Positions 29,390 to 38,524 are shown, counted from the first letter of the stretch. The stretch is DNA of 64,000 nucleotides from Psychrobacillus sp. OK032 (GCF_900111345.1 NZ_FOGY01000008.1:124001-188000); one strand, 5' to 3'. The notes: generated by a model from the letters alone, not told the origin. Translations and numbers: made by a program.

Positions 29390-30088
29390 ATGCACTTTGA
29401 AAAACTAACAACTTCTGACAAAATCTCGACGGAAATTGTCTCCAATATAAAAAACAAGCTGTTAGACGGAACGCTTAAAACTGGCGATAAATTACCCACG
29501 GAAGCTGAAATGGTTGAACAGCTTGGCGTTAGCAGGACCCCAGTCCGGGAAGCAATTAAAGTACTGGAATCGATTGGAGTCATTCAGATTAAGCGCGGTG
29601 AAGGTATGTTCATCACCAATAACCCTTCACACTTTTCCTTAAATCCCTTGATCTTCAGCTTAATCATGCACAGCAATAATACACAAATGCTGATAGAATT
29701 CCGTCAACATTTCGAAATTCTTATGATCAATATCATTCGTGCGAAATGGTCTGAAGAAAAGATTAATAAAATCGAAGAAGTCTATTACAATCAAGTCCAG
29801 CGACTAAAACCGGAGCTAAGCCCTGAAGAACTGGCCGACATTGACTTGGAATTCCATTATGCAGTTCTTGAAGCCACTGAAAATGCCTTTGTGATTGAAA
29901 TTGGAAAAACTATCTACGAATTGTATAAGCCGAAAATGATTGCTTCCAAACAATCCAGCAACATCGAACAGACACTAAATAATCATAAGGCCTATTTAGA
30001 CCTTCTCTTCCAGAAAGACATAACTGTCAGTGAGAAAGAAATTAATGAGATGATTCTATACAATCAGGTTTGGCTGGAGGAAAAGTGA
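29390..30088 (+). CDS. FadR-type GntR family regulator (FCD domain)
   Basis: Two hundred and thirty-two residues. The winged helix has KLPTEAEMVEQLGVSRTPVREAIKVLESIG. The FCD ligand domain has DIDLEFHYAVLEAT, whose Asp and His bind metal and carboxylate ligands in this family. It faces the tartrate/malate operon and is its probable repressor. The sequence looks somewhat GC-richer than its neighbours, which may reflect separate acquisition. GGAGGAGCC precedes the ATG. A short hairpin, TGAGGGTAGA / TCTACCTCA, overlaps the stop. Confidence 0.9.
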   Translation: MHFEKLTTSDKISTEIVSNIKNKLLDGTLKTGDKLPTEAEMVEQLGVSRTPVREAIKVLESIGVIQIKRGEGMFITNNPSHFSLNPLIFSLIMHSNNTQMLIEFRQHFEILMINIIRAKWSEEKINKIEEVYYNQVQRLKPELSPEELADIDLEFHYAVLEATENAFVIEIGKTIYELYKPKMIASKQSSNIEQTLNNHKAYLDLLFQKDITVSEKEINEMILYNQVWLEEK

Positions 30089-30320
30089 GGGTAGATAGTC
30101 TACCTCATTTGTGTTCTGACTGTTTATATTAGTATATTTTCTCTTCTTACAATTCATCCGATATCCATCTAATAGCATATTGCCAGGTTGCTTTTCCTGC
30201 TTTTATATAAAAAAACTACCTGCTGTACGTCATGTTCCTCCAAATCATTAATCGAGGAGTTAATAGAGAAATTGAAGAAAACAGAAAGCGTTGGAAGCAT
30301 AGAGCCCCAACGCTTTTCTA

Positions 30321-30540
30321 TTAATATATTTTCAAATATTGCTCACGTTCCCACGGTGTACAGTCGTACGGATGATATACCAATTCTGTTTTTCTTTTCT
30401 AATGCCGCAAAAAAATTCCCCGTTAAGCTTCGTCCAATTAGTGAAAATTCTTTACCGTTTACTTCTTTGGAATCCCCGTCCCCAAGCATTTGCTCGATTA
30501 AAACAGCACATGCGGAAATTTCCTTCTACAGTGGACTAGA
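30321..30540 (-). pseudogene. Glutamine synthetase C-terminal remnant
   Basis: Minus-strand translation gives AVLIEQMLGDGD, SLTGNFFAALEKKN and, after a frame change, YDCTPWEREQYLKIY and a stop codon. The terminal WEREQY(L/M)xxY is the characteristic end of GlnA. Only the last 70 or so residues are traceable and the frame is broken, so this is decayed. A hairpin follows at 30285-30316, as expected for the old terminator. Confidence 0.5.
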
Positions 30541-30559
30541 TGAGCGTATTATTCAAACC

Positions 30560-30742
30560 GTTATGAGGGATTTGAAACATCTACGAAACAATTATACAAG
30601 TGTGAAAAACATCTACATCATTTGTGGAAAAACTGTTATGCGAAAAGGAATTGATGGATTGACCACGTTGATTCAAGACTCTCTCCTTTTCTACCTTTCA
30701 TATAATGAATCAGTTGTTTTTGATATTCGCTTTCTTTTCTGA
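30560..30742 (+). mobile_element. IS66 family orf2 (TnpB) fragment
   Basis: NNYTSVKNIYIICGKTVMRK followed by GIDGLTTLIQDS matches the IS66 Orf2 signature (VYLxCGKTDMRKGIDGLAxLVQ). Homology is lost after about residue 45, so only the 5' part remains. Neither IS66 orf1 nor the large transposase is nearby. It abuts the glutamine synthetase remnant. Confidence 0.65.
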
Positions 30743-30880
30743 TCAAATAATTTGCTCTCCATTTTATTATTTTATTAATGTAATCCAAGTATTTTAGAAC
30801 TGCTTTTCACAAGCTGTGGAATCATGATTTATTGGATTATATTCCTACTAATATTAATTAATTTCATCAGTATTTAAGAT

Positions 30881-32191
30881 TTAGAAAAATTGAGCAAACA
30901 CTATACTTGATAGGGCTAATATAATTGCTCCACCTAACTTTGATATAACTTGTGCATATGGTAGTAGAGGCAAACGATTTGTTGCAGTTAATAGAATTAC
31001 GTCTGCACTATCTCCTCTATTAGAACAAGTTAATCCGGCAACAATAATTCCATCGATGATATGAAAACCAACAAAATGACTCATAACTCCTGCACCAACA
31101 ATAACACCTAAAATAATCATGAAGCTTAAGAATATATTTTCAAACGTAATTGCGGTAACAAAGTCACCAAAATCCAATAATGCAACTCCAATACCAGCAA
31201 AGACCATAGGACCCATTTTTCCACCAATAAAATCAGATAATGCTTCCGCCCCATAACTTAAGTTTTTAGGAAGAATATTAAATACATTGGCTAGAGTTAA
31301 AAATAATATTAGATATGCAAATGGGTGAATGATAACTCCGAATATATCTGGAAGTATTATTTTTCCAAATAAGTTTGCTAAAGCATAAAAACCTATGGCA
31401 ATCATAAAAGAGTTTGCTATATCCAGTCTGCTTGGCTTCACTATTTCTTCTTCTAAATCTTCAGTTCCAGTAACAGTATTTTTTAATAATGATTTACCGT
31501 CTCCTGCATATTTTGGAAATAGTTGACCTATACGATGTAAAACTACACCTGAAACAAGAGCAATAGTACTTCCTAGTGTCAATATTGCAATTGCCGTTGA
31601 ATAGTAAGTATCTTTTGATGTACCCGTTACCTGTTCAAAGATTTGACTCATAGGAACTGCACCAGATCCATTACCTCCACCTAAGTTAGGAAGCACATAA
31701 TATGCTAACGTATCTCCGATTGGTTTTCCGACTAAATTTCCACTAATAATTCCAAAAATAACAGCTCCAAATACCGCTGCTGCAAATACAGGACCACATC
31801 GTTTGAGTGTCTTAACAAGCATTTTACTATCAACTGTTAACAAACTGCCCATGATAAGAACAATAATATAGAAATTAAGAAAGCTCATATCATCAAAGAA
31901 ATAGGTAATCGCTTCTGAATACTTTTCTGGAATTACTTTTGTATACACCAGAAATGATGGAGCCATCATTGCAAGCATACTTCCTCCTCCAATCCAGTTA
32001 TTCCAGATTGGTATCTTATCGCCTAACCAAGAAAACAATATGCCTATTACATAAAGCATCCCTATAATGGACATGATATCAGTACCTAAACTTCCAGTTA
32101 CAACTCCTAATATGACGGGTATACTTAAACCAACATACACAACGACTGGCATACCATGGATTTTTGCTGATAAAATGTTTTTGTTTAACAT
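30881..32191 (-). CDS. 2-hydroxycarboxylate transporter (2HCT family)
   Basis: Four hundred and thirty-six residues and about eleven helices. The two reentrant-loop signatures of CitS/MaeN/CimH transporters are present: GGGNGSGAVPMSQI and a second Gly-rich loop near TCSNRGDSADVILL. Members take up citrate, malate, citramalate or similar 2-hydroxy acids with Na+ or H+. It lies at the end of the lyase operon, 680 bases beyond the dehydrogenase gene with a pseudogene between, so a separate promoter is possible. Confidence 0.9.
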   Translation of the reverse strand: MLNKNILSAKIHGMPVVVYVGLSIPVILGVVTGSLGTDIMSIIGMLYVIGILFSWLGDKIPIWNNWIGGGSMLAMMAPSFLVYTKVIPEKYSEAITYFFDDMSFLNFYIIVLIMGSLLTVDSKMLVKTLKRCGPVFAAAVFGAVIFGIISGNLVGKPIGDTLAYYVLPNLGGGNGSGAVPMSQIFEQVTGTSKDTYYSTAIAILTLGSTIALVSGVVLHRIGQLFPKYAGDGKSLLKNTVTGTEDLEEEIVKPSRLDIANSFMIAIGFYALANLFGKIILPDIFGVIIHPFAYLILFLTLANVFNILPKNLSYGAEALSDFIGGKMGPMVFAGIGVALLDFGDFVTAITFENIFLSFMIILGVIVGAGVMSHFVGFHIIDGIIVAGLTCSNRGDSADVILLTATNRLPLLPYAQVISKLGGAIILALSSIVFAQFF

Positions 32192-32284
32192 TATTATAAT
32201 CCCTCTCCCAAAAAAGAATAATAAAGTCTTTTAAAGAAAACCATTTAATAATGCAAAGATGTTGTTTTTTACTTGTACACTAAC

Positions 32285-32830
32285 CTAATAATTTATCCGC
32301 TTGAATATTAATTTTTTCAATAATTTCTTTATATCCAGCTGTCCCCCGGCTCATAAGGTTAGATATCACCAACAGCATGCATTACAAACAGCATCATTTA
32401 TTAAAGTACTAGTCTTTGCAACTTCAAGACTATCAAATTTATCAGCTAAATAATCTTTCATCATCTTTCCCGATAAAATCATACCAATAGGATTTACCAG
32501 TTCCTACGATATCAGGAGCTGATACATGGCAAGGTTGAAATACGGCGTTGTGTCCCCAATCTCGCCACAAGGTGCCATACCTATTCGCCCATTAAAGCAG
32601 CGAACACATCGGAAAGAATATCTCCAAACTGATTTTCAGTAGGACAAACATCGAATTCATGGTTTCCTAACCAACGTTAAAGCATCTGTATCTACATAAG
32701 CATAATCAGAAATAATATCCGGATATTTTACCCATGGTCTTTCTTGATTAAAGTGTTGACCGTATTACGATTTCTCTGCTACTTCTTTAAATGAATCTAG
32801 TGATCAAAGAACTTTAATCAGGAACCCCCT
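32285..32830 (-). pseudogene. Decayed isocitrate/isopropylmalate dehydrogenase-family gene
   Basis: Minus-strand pieces in three frames read DSFKEVAEKS, KYPDIISDYAYVDTDALT, FDVCPTENQFGDILSDVFAA, SAPDIVGTGK and IGKDDE. Order and spacing follow the C-terminal half of the beta-decarboxylating dehydrogenase family (substrate Asp and NLFGDILSD). At least four frameshifts are present. It occupies the gap between the hydroxyacid dehydrogenase and the 2HCT transporter, so it was probably once part of that operon. Confidence 0.7.
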
Positions 32831-32871
32831 ACTATATTTAAAAATATGTGGTAGCAAACGGGACAAATTCA

Positions 32872-33888
32872 TCATTTATTAACAAGATGGGGAGGAGTTC
32901 CTCCTGAGAGAGCTATAGTTAGATTATGAGCGGCAAGCTCCCACATTTTAGTTCTTGTCTGAATACTAGCACTACCAATGTGCGGCAATGCTACCACATT
33001 TGATAATTTTAATAACGGATGATGAACTGATATCGGTTCTTGATCAAATACATCCAATCCAGCACCCCAGATAACTCCATCAGATAAAGCTTCTGTTAGA
33101 TCTTGCTCATTCACAATACCTCCTCTTGAGGTATTAATGAGAATAGCCGTTTTTTTCATCAAATTTAATTCTTTTTTAGTAATAAGATTTTCAGTTTCTT
33201 TATTTAAAGGTGTTAATACGCAAACAAAATCGGAATTTCTTAACAATTCTTCCTTACTAACATACTGAATGCCGATTTCCTTTTCCAAAAAGGGCTTTGG
33301 TGTTCGATTATAGTACATCATGTTCATCCCAAAACCTTTTGCTCTTCTAGCAACAGCTGCTCCAATTTCTCCTAACCCAATTATCCCTAATGTTGCTCCG
33401 TGAATATCCATCCCGGTTAAAAACATCGGTGACCAAGTTTTCCACTTACCTTCTCTCAACACATTAGCGGCTTCCACCAGTTTCCTGGAAGTTGCAAGCA
33501 TAAGCGCAAATGTTAAATCTGCAGTTGTTTCTGTTAATACTCCTGGGGTGTTTGTAACCATAATCCCCTTTTCAGAAGCGCCATTTACATCTATATTGTT
33601 GTAACCGACTGCCAGATTACTTATTACCATTAGGTTTTTTCCTCTTTCTAAAATCTCTTTATTCATATTTTCAGTAAGTAGGCAAAGAACTCCATCCACT
33701 TCTTCTATCTGTTTTAAAAGGATATCTCTTGGTATCTTGTCTTCTTCAGAATCCCAGAGATCAATTTCAAAGTGATTTTTTAATTCCTTTAAGACATGTT
33801 CAGGGGGCTTTCTAGTAACTAAAACTTTTTTTTTGATAGGACAACTCCTCCTTGAATCTATGGTATTTTTATATAATGCCTTTTTCAT
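32872..33888 (-). CDS. D-2-hydroxyacid dehydrogenase (glyoxylate reductase-like)
   Basis: NAD(P)-dependent reductase of 2-keto acids. The nucleotide motif is GIIGLGEIGAAVARRAKGFG. The catalytic Arg is in INTSRGGIVNE, Glu in DVFDQEP and His in LPHIGSAS. The only canonical start is the ATG used here, which overlaps the CoA transferase by 20 bases and has a weak site. Family members normally begin at KKKVLVTRKPP. Immediately before that a perfect AGGAGG lies 9 bases from an ATC codon (33837-33835), see findings. In the operon it may reduce a keto acid such as pyruvate or glyoxylate produced by the lyase. Confidence 0.88.
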   Translation of the reverse strand: MKKALYKNTIDSRRSCPIKKKVLVTRKPPEHVLKELKNHFEIDLWDSEEDKIPRDILLKQIEEVDGVLCLLTENMNKEILERGKNLMVISNLAVGYNNIDVNGASEKGIMVTNTPGVLTETTADLTFALMLATSRKLVEAANVLREGKWKTWSPMFLTGMDIHGATLGIIGLGEIGAAVARRAKGFGMNMMYYNRTPKPFLEKEIGIQYVSKEELLRNSDFVCVLTPLNKETENLITKKELNLMKKTAILINTSRGGIVNEQDLTEALSDGVIWGAGLDVFDQEPISVHHPLLKLSNVVALPHIGSASIQTRTKMWELAAHNLTIALSGGTPPHLVNK

Positions 33889-35071
33889 ATAACTGCTCGA
33901 TTTGTTCTTCAGTTAATCCTATATCCTTAAAAACTTGATTGTTGTGTTCACCTATTTTTGAACCTAACCACTTGATTTGGCCAGGGGTTTCACTTAGCTT
34001 TGGAACTATCCCTGGAACTTTTAATGAACCCAAGTCCGGGTGTGGAACATCTACTATCATTTCCCTTGCTTTATATTGGGGATCATCTAGCATATCTTCA
34101 ACGCTATAGATCGCCCCAGCTGGTATACCATTTTCATTTAAAATATCTACACATTCTTTTAAAGGATACTGCATTGTCCATTCCTGAATAGTATCATCTA
34201 TATAATCGACATTTGCAGCCCTTTGATCGTTGGTCAAAAACCTTCCATCACCTACTAAATCGTCTCTACCCATTGTTTTTAGCAAACGCTGAAAGATATT
34301 ATCTCCATTTGCAGCAATCACAATATAACTACCTTCTTTTGTCTTATAAATATTAGAAGGTGCGATACCTGGAAGTGTAGCCCCTGTCCTTTCTCTTTTT
34401 ACTCCTGCAGCATCATACTCCGGCAACATGCTTTCCATCAGGCTAAATATAGCTTCATACAAAGCAACATCAACTTTTTGTGCCACTCCCTTATTTACAT
34501 CACGGTGATAGAGCGACATCAATATTCCAATTACTGAATATAAAGACGCGACTGAATCCCCAATACTAATACCAACTCTTGTCGGTGGGAGATTGGGGTA
34601 CCCAGTTAAATACCTTAACCCTCCCATTGCTTCACCAATAGCCCCATATCCAGCCCTATCCTTATAGGGACCATCTTGACCATATCCAGAAATATGACAT
34701 GAAATTAAATTCGGATTCACTTCTTTAAGGCTTTCCTCTGTTAATCCCCACTTTGCTAAAGTACCTGGGCGGAAATTTTCAACTAGAACGTCGCATTCGC
34801 TTAACAGTTTTTTTATAATGTCCATTCCTTCTTCTGTCCGGCAGTCTACTGAAATGGTTTTTTTATTTCTAGACTGGACGTACCACCATAATGATGTACC
34901 TTCATGGAGAATTCTCCATTTACGAATTTGGTCCCCTTTTTTTGGAAGTTCAACTTTTATTACCTCTGCCCCGAAATCTGCTAATATTCTAGTACAGAAT
35001 GGCCCTGCGATTAAAGACCCCATTTCCAAAACTTTAACACCTTCTAAAGGGAGTTTCGTTTTATTCGTCAT
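33869..35071 (-). CDS. Class III CoA transferase (CaiB/BaiF family)
   Basis: Four hundred residues. The N-terminal EGVKVLEMGSLIAGPFCTRILADFGAEVIKVE and NKKTISVD are family hallmarks, and the catalytic Asp lies in the QKVDVALYEAIFSLMES region. The enzyme transfers CoA between carboxylic acids. It is adjacent to an HMG-CoA-lyase family gene (25-base gap), so the likely job is to make the CoA ester that the lyase cleaves. A succinyl-CoA donor would be usual, but donor and acceptor cannot be read from sequence. Confidence 0.9.
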   Translation of the reverse strand: MTNKTKLPLEGVKVLEMGSLIAGPFCTRILADFGAEVIKVELPKKGDQIRKWRILHEGTSLWWYVQSRNKKTISVDCRTEEGMDIIKKLLSECDVLVENFRPGTLAKWGLTEESLKEVNPNLISCHISGYGQDGPYKDRAGYGAIGEAMGGLRYLTGYPNLPPTRVGISIGDSVASLYSVIGILMSLYHRDVNKGVAQKVDVALYEAIFSLMESMLPEYDAAGVKRERTGATLPGIAPSNIYKTKEGSYIVIAANGDNIFQRLLKTMGRDDLVGDGRFLTNDQRAANVDYIDDTIQEWTMQYPLKECVDILNENGIPAGAIYSVEDMLDDPQYKAREMIVDVPHPDLGSLKVPGIVPKLSETPGQIKWLGSKIGEHNNQVFKDIGLTEEQIEQLYEKGII

Positions 35072-35096
35072 TATTACAGCTCCTATTCTATTGTTA

Positions 35097-35996
35097 TTAA
35101 CTATTTGATTTTGCTACTCGCCAAATCTTGCTATCTAAGTCTCTATTAAGAAAACTATGCAAAATCTTGGATGTATTAGCTAAATTATCTGTATTAATGC
35201 CAGTTTCTATGTTCATTTCATGAAGTAAAGAGACTAAATCCTCTGTAGATATATTTCCTGTAGCTCCAGGTGCATATGGACATCCGCCAAGCCCTCCAAT
35301 ACTACTGTCATAGGAATAAACCCCAGCTTGGATCCCAGCAAGAACGTTTGATAAGCCTCTGCCATAAGTATCATGAAAATGTAACTCAAATTCTATATCT
35401 TTAAATTCTTCTAACAGTGCTGACATCCATTCGTAAACTTGTACTGGATTAGCTATGCCGATCGTATCGCAAAATCCAATCCTTTGGAAACCTATTTTAA
35501 CTAACTGTTCTGTAATTTCCCTTATCCTATTGAATCCTGGGTTTCCTTCAAAGGGACAGCCAAAAACGGTTGAAACAGAAGCCCTATATTGTAATCCGTC
35601 CTTTTTTGCTTCTTCAACCAAAGTAGCAATCTCTTTAATAGAATCAAACGTGGTGCGATTAAGATTTTTCTTGCTATGGGAGTCAGTTGCTGAAAGAACA
35701 AAAGTAATACCGTCAACTCCACTTTTAACCGCCCTATTGTAACCCCTTTCATTGGGGACTAGCGCAAAAAAAGTAGCAGGCAAGTCACGAATCCCTTCCA
35801 TCACTTCTTCAGCATCTGCTAAATTAGGAATCCATTGTGGATGAACAAATGAAGTAGCTTCTATTTCTTTGAATCCGCTTTCAACTAAGTGTTTAATTAG
35901 AGCGATTTTATGTTTTGTAGCTAAAAAAAGCTTTTCATTCTGCAACCCATCTCGAGGGCCTATTTCAATAATTTTTATTTCGTTTGGTAGTTTCAT
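35097..35996 (-). CDS. HMG-CoA lyase family protein
   Basis: Two hundred and ninety-nine residues with a TIM barrel. EIGPRDGLQNE holds the catalytic Arg and metal Asp. EATSFVHPQWIPNLAD, HFHDTYGRGLSNV (metal His pair) and the active-site Cys loop GGLGGCPYAPGATGN are complete. Known activity of the family is cleavage of 3-hydroxy-3-methylglutaryl-CoA to acetyl-CoA and acetoacetate, but relatives act on other 3-hydroxyacyl-CoAs such as citramalyl-CoA. Operon partners suggest a carboxylate entering via CoA transfer. Confidence 0.9.
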   Translation of the reverse strand: MKLPNEIKIIEIGPRDGLQNEKLFLATKHKIALIKHLVESGFKEIEATSFVHPQWIPNLADAEEVMEGIRDLPATFFALVPNERGYNRAVKSGVDGITFVLSATDSHSKKNLNRTTFDSIKEIATLVEEAKKDGLQYRASVSTVFGCPFEGNPGFNRIREITEQLVKIGFQRIGFCDTIGIANPVQVYEWMSALLEEFKDIEFELHFHDTYGRGLSNVLAGIQAGVYSYDSSIGGLGGCPYAPGATGNISTEDLVSLLHEMNIETGINTDNLANTSKILHSFLNRDLDSKIWRVAKSNS

Positions 35997-36020
35997 ATAA
36001 AAACATCTCCTTTTTAATTA

Positions 36021-36686
36021 TTAATTATCAAGATAACTATTCTCTAATCCCTCCAGAAAGGTTTGAAGATCGTCTAAAATGTGTTTTCTCATCATCGATT
36101 CAGCAAGATCATTTTTTTTATTTTTAACTGCTTCAAGAATTTCCTTATGTTCTTCTAAGAATGTACCTCTAAAACCTACTGAACTTGTTAATATTCTATA
36201 TCGGAGAATTTGAGTTTTTATACTTTCCATCATTTGAATTAGAGGGATATTATTGCTTAATTCAACAAATTGCTCATGAAAAAATGTATTTTTTTCCACT
36301 GTCTTTTCCATATCACCTTTTGAATAATAATGTTCGGCTAAAAAAATACTTTCTTCAATCAAATCCATACTTTCTTTATCAATATGTTCCACGGCTTGAG
36401 AAATGGCTAAACCTTCCAGCGCCGCTCTGCATTCATAAAGGTTTATAATTGTCTTTTTACTTAATTTTGTTACCTGGGCACCTCGTGACGGAGGCATAAT
36501 AACTAAATTTTCTCTTTCCAACCTACGTAGAGCATCCCTTATTGGAGTTCGGCTTGTGTTTAGGACCTTTGACAAGTTCGTTTCAATTATCTTTTCACCT
36601 GGTTTTAACTTTCCCATAATAATCATTTCTTTAAGGGATTGAAAAACCTGTTCATTTAAGTTTTCTTTTATACTTATTAGTGCCAA
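36021..36686 (-). CDS. GntR family regulator (FCD domain) of the lyase operon
   Basis: Two hundred and twenty-one residues. The winged helix contains LKPGEKIIETNLSKVLNTSRTP and IRDALRRLERENLV. The FCD part contains KNTFFHEQFVELSNN. First gene of the operon, 24 bases before the lyase gene, so likely autoregulated. AAAGGAGTAAATAT precedes the ATG. Confidence 0.88.
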   Translation of the reverse strand: MALISIKENLNEQVFQSLKEMIIMGKLKPGEKIIETNLSKVLNTSRTPIRDALRRLERENLVIMPPSRGAQVTKLSKKTIINLYECRAALEGLAISQAVEHIDKESMDLIEESIFLAEHYYSKGDMEKTVEKNTFFHEQFVELSNNIPLIQMMESIKTQILRYRILTSSVGFRGTFLEEHKEILEAVKNKKNDLAESMMRKHILDDLQTFLEGLENSYLDN

Positions 36687-37372
36687 TTATATTTACTCCT
36701 TTCTTTAAAGCTATTAATATTTTTCCATCAGACAATTTTATAAACATTCACAAAATTCTAAATTGTATTTATTATCTGTTTTGTACACAATAACTCAAAC
36801 TGAATTTTCTGTCAAGTGGTGTATACTTTATTTAATAATGGAAGGATGATGAAATACCGTTTTATTTGAAGAGGTGGTTGTTATTTTCATAGTGTTTTCA
36901 AAAAAGTGATGCCAAAATGATATTTGTTCTAGAGATAGAAGGTCTTGGAAAATTGAAGGAACCTGGAATTTCTATGCTGCATTTCCATTCTCAAAAGAAA
37001 AAGGCCTTCACTAAGTTTAGTAACTTAATGAAAGACCTTCTCCAATAAGCTGACTGATTAAACATGAACATGATTAACCAACAACACTTATAAATTACTA
37101 TATCTCCCTTTAGATAGACGACTTACATCATGCCGCCCATCTTTGAGGGATCTTATATCAGAACATACAATAGCAAAAGTGCGATATTACAAACTTTTTC
37201 CTATCTTCTTATTCCATGAAATTCAATGAATAGCAAAAATAAGTTAGCAAAAAATTACGCCTATTATTTTTCAGGAAAAATGGAAACTATTTTCCTTCTT
37301 TTTAAAAGTAACAATCGTGATAATAAATAATCCCTGTTTAAACGGGTATTAATATAAAAAGGAGATGAATGG
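36687..37372. other. Long intergenic region upstream of the deacetylase
   Basis: About 690 bases. It holds the divergent promoters for the GntR operon and the deacetylase. TTTTGTACACAATAA and GGTGTATACTTTA near 36,780-36,830 may be operators. An imperfect hairpin at 37,003-37,041 resembles a terminator. A 43-codon frame (36,917 onward) has no ribosome binding site and is not called. Confidence 0.4.
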
Positions 37373-38242
37373 ATGAAAGATCGAATATTCAAGTGGTTGT
37401 TGGTTGCCGGTTTTTTATTTTGTTTTCATATAACAGATATCATGACTGGTTATGCGAATGAGGAACCCTTGGTAAATGTATCGCGGCAATGGTGGAAAGA
37501 GGATATACGAGATAATCCGAAAGAAGATTTTCCTGACCTTAAAGGAGGATCTGAAAATCCCGAGCGGGAACGTCAGCAGCCTGTTGACCTGAGAATTTTA
37601 CAACAACGGTATTCAGATATATTTTTCTTACAAGGTCCTACTGATCAAAAACGAGTTGCTTTAACTTTTGATGATGGTCCTGACCCACGTTTTACAAATG
37701 GTGTATTAGATGTATTAAACCAGTACAATGTACCAGCAACATTCTTCATCTTAGGTTCAAAAGCCGTTGCTAATCCTGAAATTGTAAAGCAAGTTCAAAA
37801 CGGGGGTCATGTAATCGGAAACCATACGTACTCCCATCCTAACCTTGTCGAAGAATCCGACCTCAAAACCCTAGAGCGGGAAGTAACTAAAACGGAAGAT
37901 GCTCTTAACGACATTATTGGTTACCGGACAAAATTATTTAGACCACCATATGGCTTCTTATACAATGAATTAGTCGAAAAGCTTGGCAAAATGAACTATT
38001 ACGTGATTGCCTGGTCAGTTGATTCGTTGGATTGGCAGGAAGACCCGCCGGAAGTTATTGCTTCGAATGTATTAGACAACATTCATCCAGGCGCGATTAT
38101 TCTCATGCATGATGGGGCAGAACCGGGTCGAGATCGAACCAATACAATCAAATCGCTTCACCAAATTATCCCGGCACTGCAAAAGCAAGGCTACGAGTTT
38201 GTCACGGTTCCAGAATTGTTGAAGATTCCGTTTAAGAAATAG
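37373..38242 (+). CDS. Polysaccharide deacetylase (NodB domain, CE4)
   Basis: Two hundred and eighty-nine residues. An N-terminal hydrophobic segment (about 8-28) is a signal peptide or anchor. The NodB domain from residue 95 has TFDDGPDP, GNHTYSHPNL, RPPYGFLY, WSVDSLDW and LMHDG, the five CE4 motifs with complete metal ligands. Likely removes acetyl groups from peptidoglycan or chitin-like glycans, as B. subtilis YheN relatives. AAAAGGAGATGAATGG precedes the ATG. Not linked by strand to the catabolic operons around it. Confidence 0.92.
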   Translation: MKDRIFKWLLVAGFLFCFHITDIMTGYANEEPLVNVSRQWWKEDIRDNPKEDFPDLKGGSENPERERQQPVDLRILQQRYSDIFFLQGPTDQKRVALTFDDGPDPRFTNGVLDVLNQYNVPATFFILGSKAVANPEIVKQVQNGGHVIGNHTYSHPNLVEESDLKTLEREVTKTEDALNDIIGYRTKLFRPPYGFLYNELVEKLGKMNYYVIAWSVDSLDWQEDPPEVIASNVLDNIHPGAIILMHDGAEPGRDRTNTIKSLHQIIPALQKQGYEFVTVPELLKIPFKK

Positions 38243-38267
38243 AATCTATCTCTTCTATTTCTTTTTA
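38234..38267 (+). terminator. Terminator of the deacetylase gene
   Basis: AAGAAATAGAA / TTCTATTTCTT with an 8-base loop, then TTTATT. It overlaps the stop codon. Confidence 0.7.
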
Positions 38268-38524
38268 TTACTGGTTTTATTAAATTCCCAATCCAAAAAC
38301 TGGTCTACCTTCTATCTAAAAATGCACCCTATATATAAAAATGAAATTAAGGGTTTATACACAGAAATCGCCGATAGGATGGGATGTACCAACAAACGGT
38401 GTACAATTATGTCCGAGCCTATTGAACTTATGTATTAAAAGGCTAGTTCCCTTAAAGACATGCGGTTAGTCGCCTATAACAGGGAAAGTGAACCTACCCC
38501 TGTGTCCCCCTTTATATACTCAAC

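Larger units (their letters stand above)
30089..30880. other. Gene graveyard between two transport operons
   Basis: Nearly 800 bases with no intact gene. A hairpin AAAGCGTTGG / CCAACGCTTT (30285-30316) is followed by a decayed glutamine synthetase 3' end and an IS66 orf2 fragment, listed separately. A 184-codon open frame across these (30188-30742) is a chance join of both remnants. Confidence 0.6.

Noticed and set aside
30188-30742. A 184-residue protein
   Set aside because: It joins antisense of a glutamine synthetase remnant to an IS66 fragment; no start site support.
36917-37048. A 43-codon frame before the deacetylase
   Set aside because: No ribosome binding site, and its 3' half is an imperfect hairpin.
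38298-38440. A short plus-strand frame opening MHPIYKNEIKGLYTEIADRM
   Set aside because: It could be transposase debris, but no family match was certain and no start signal was seen.
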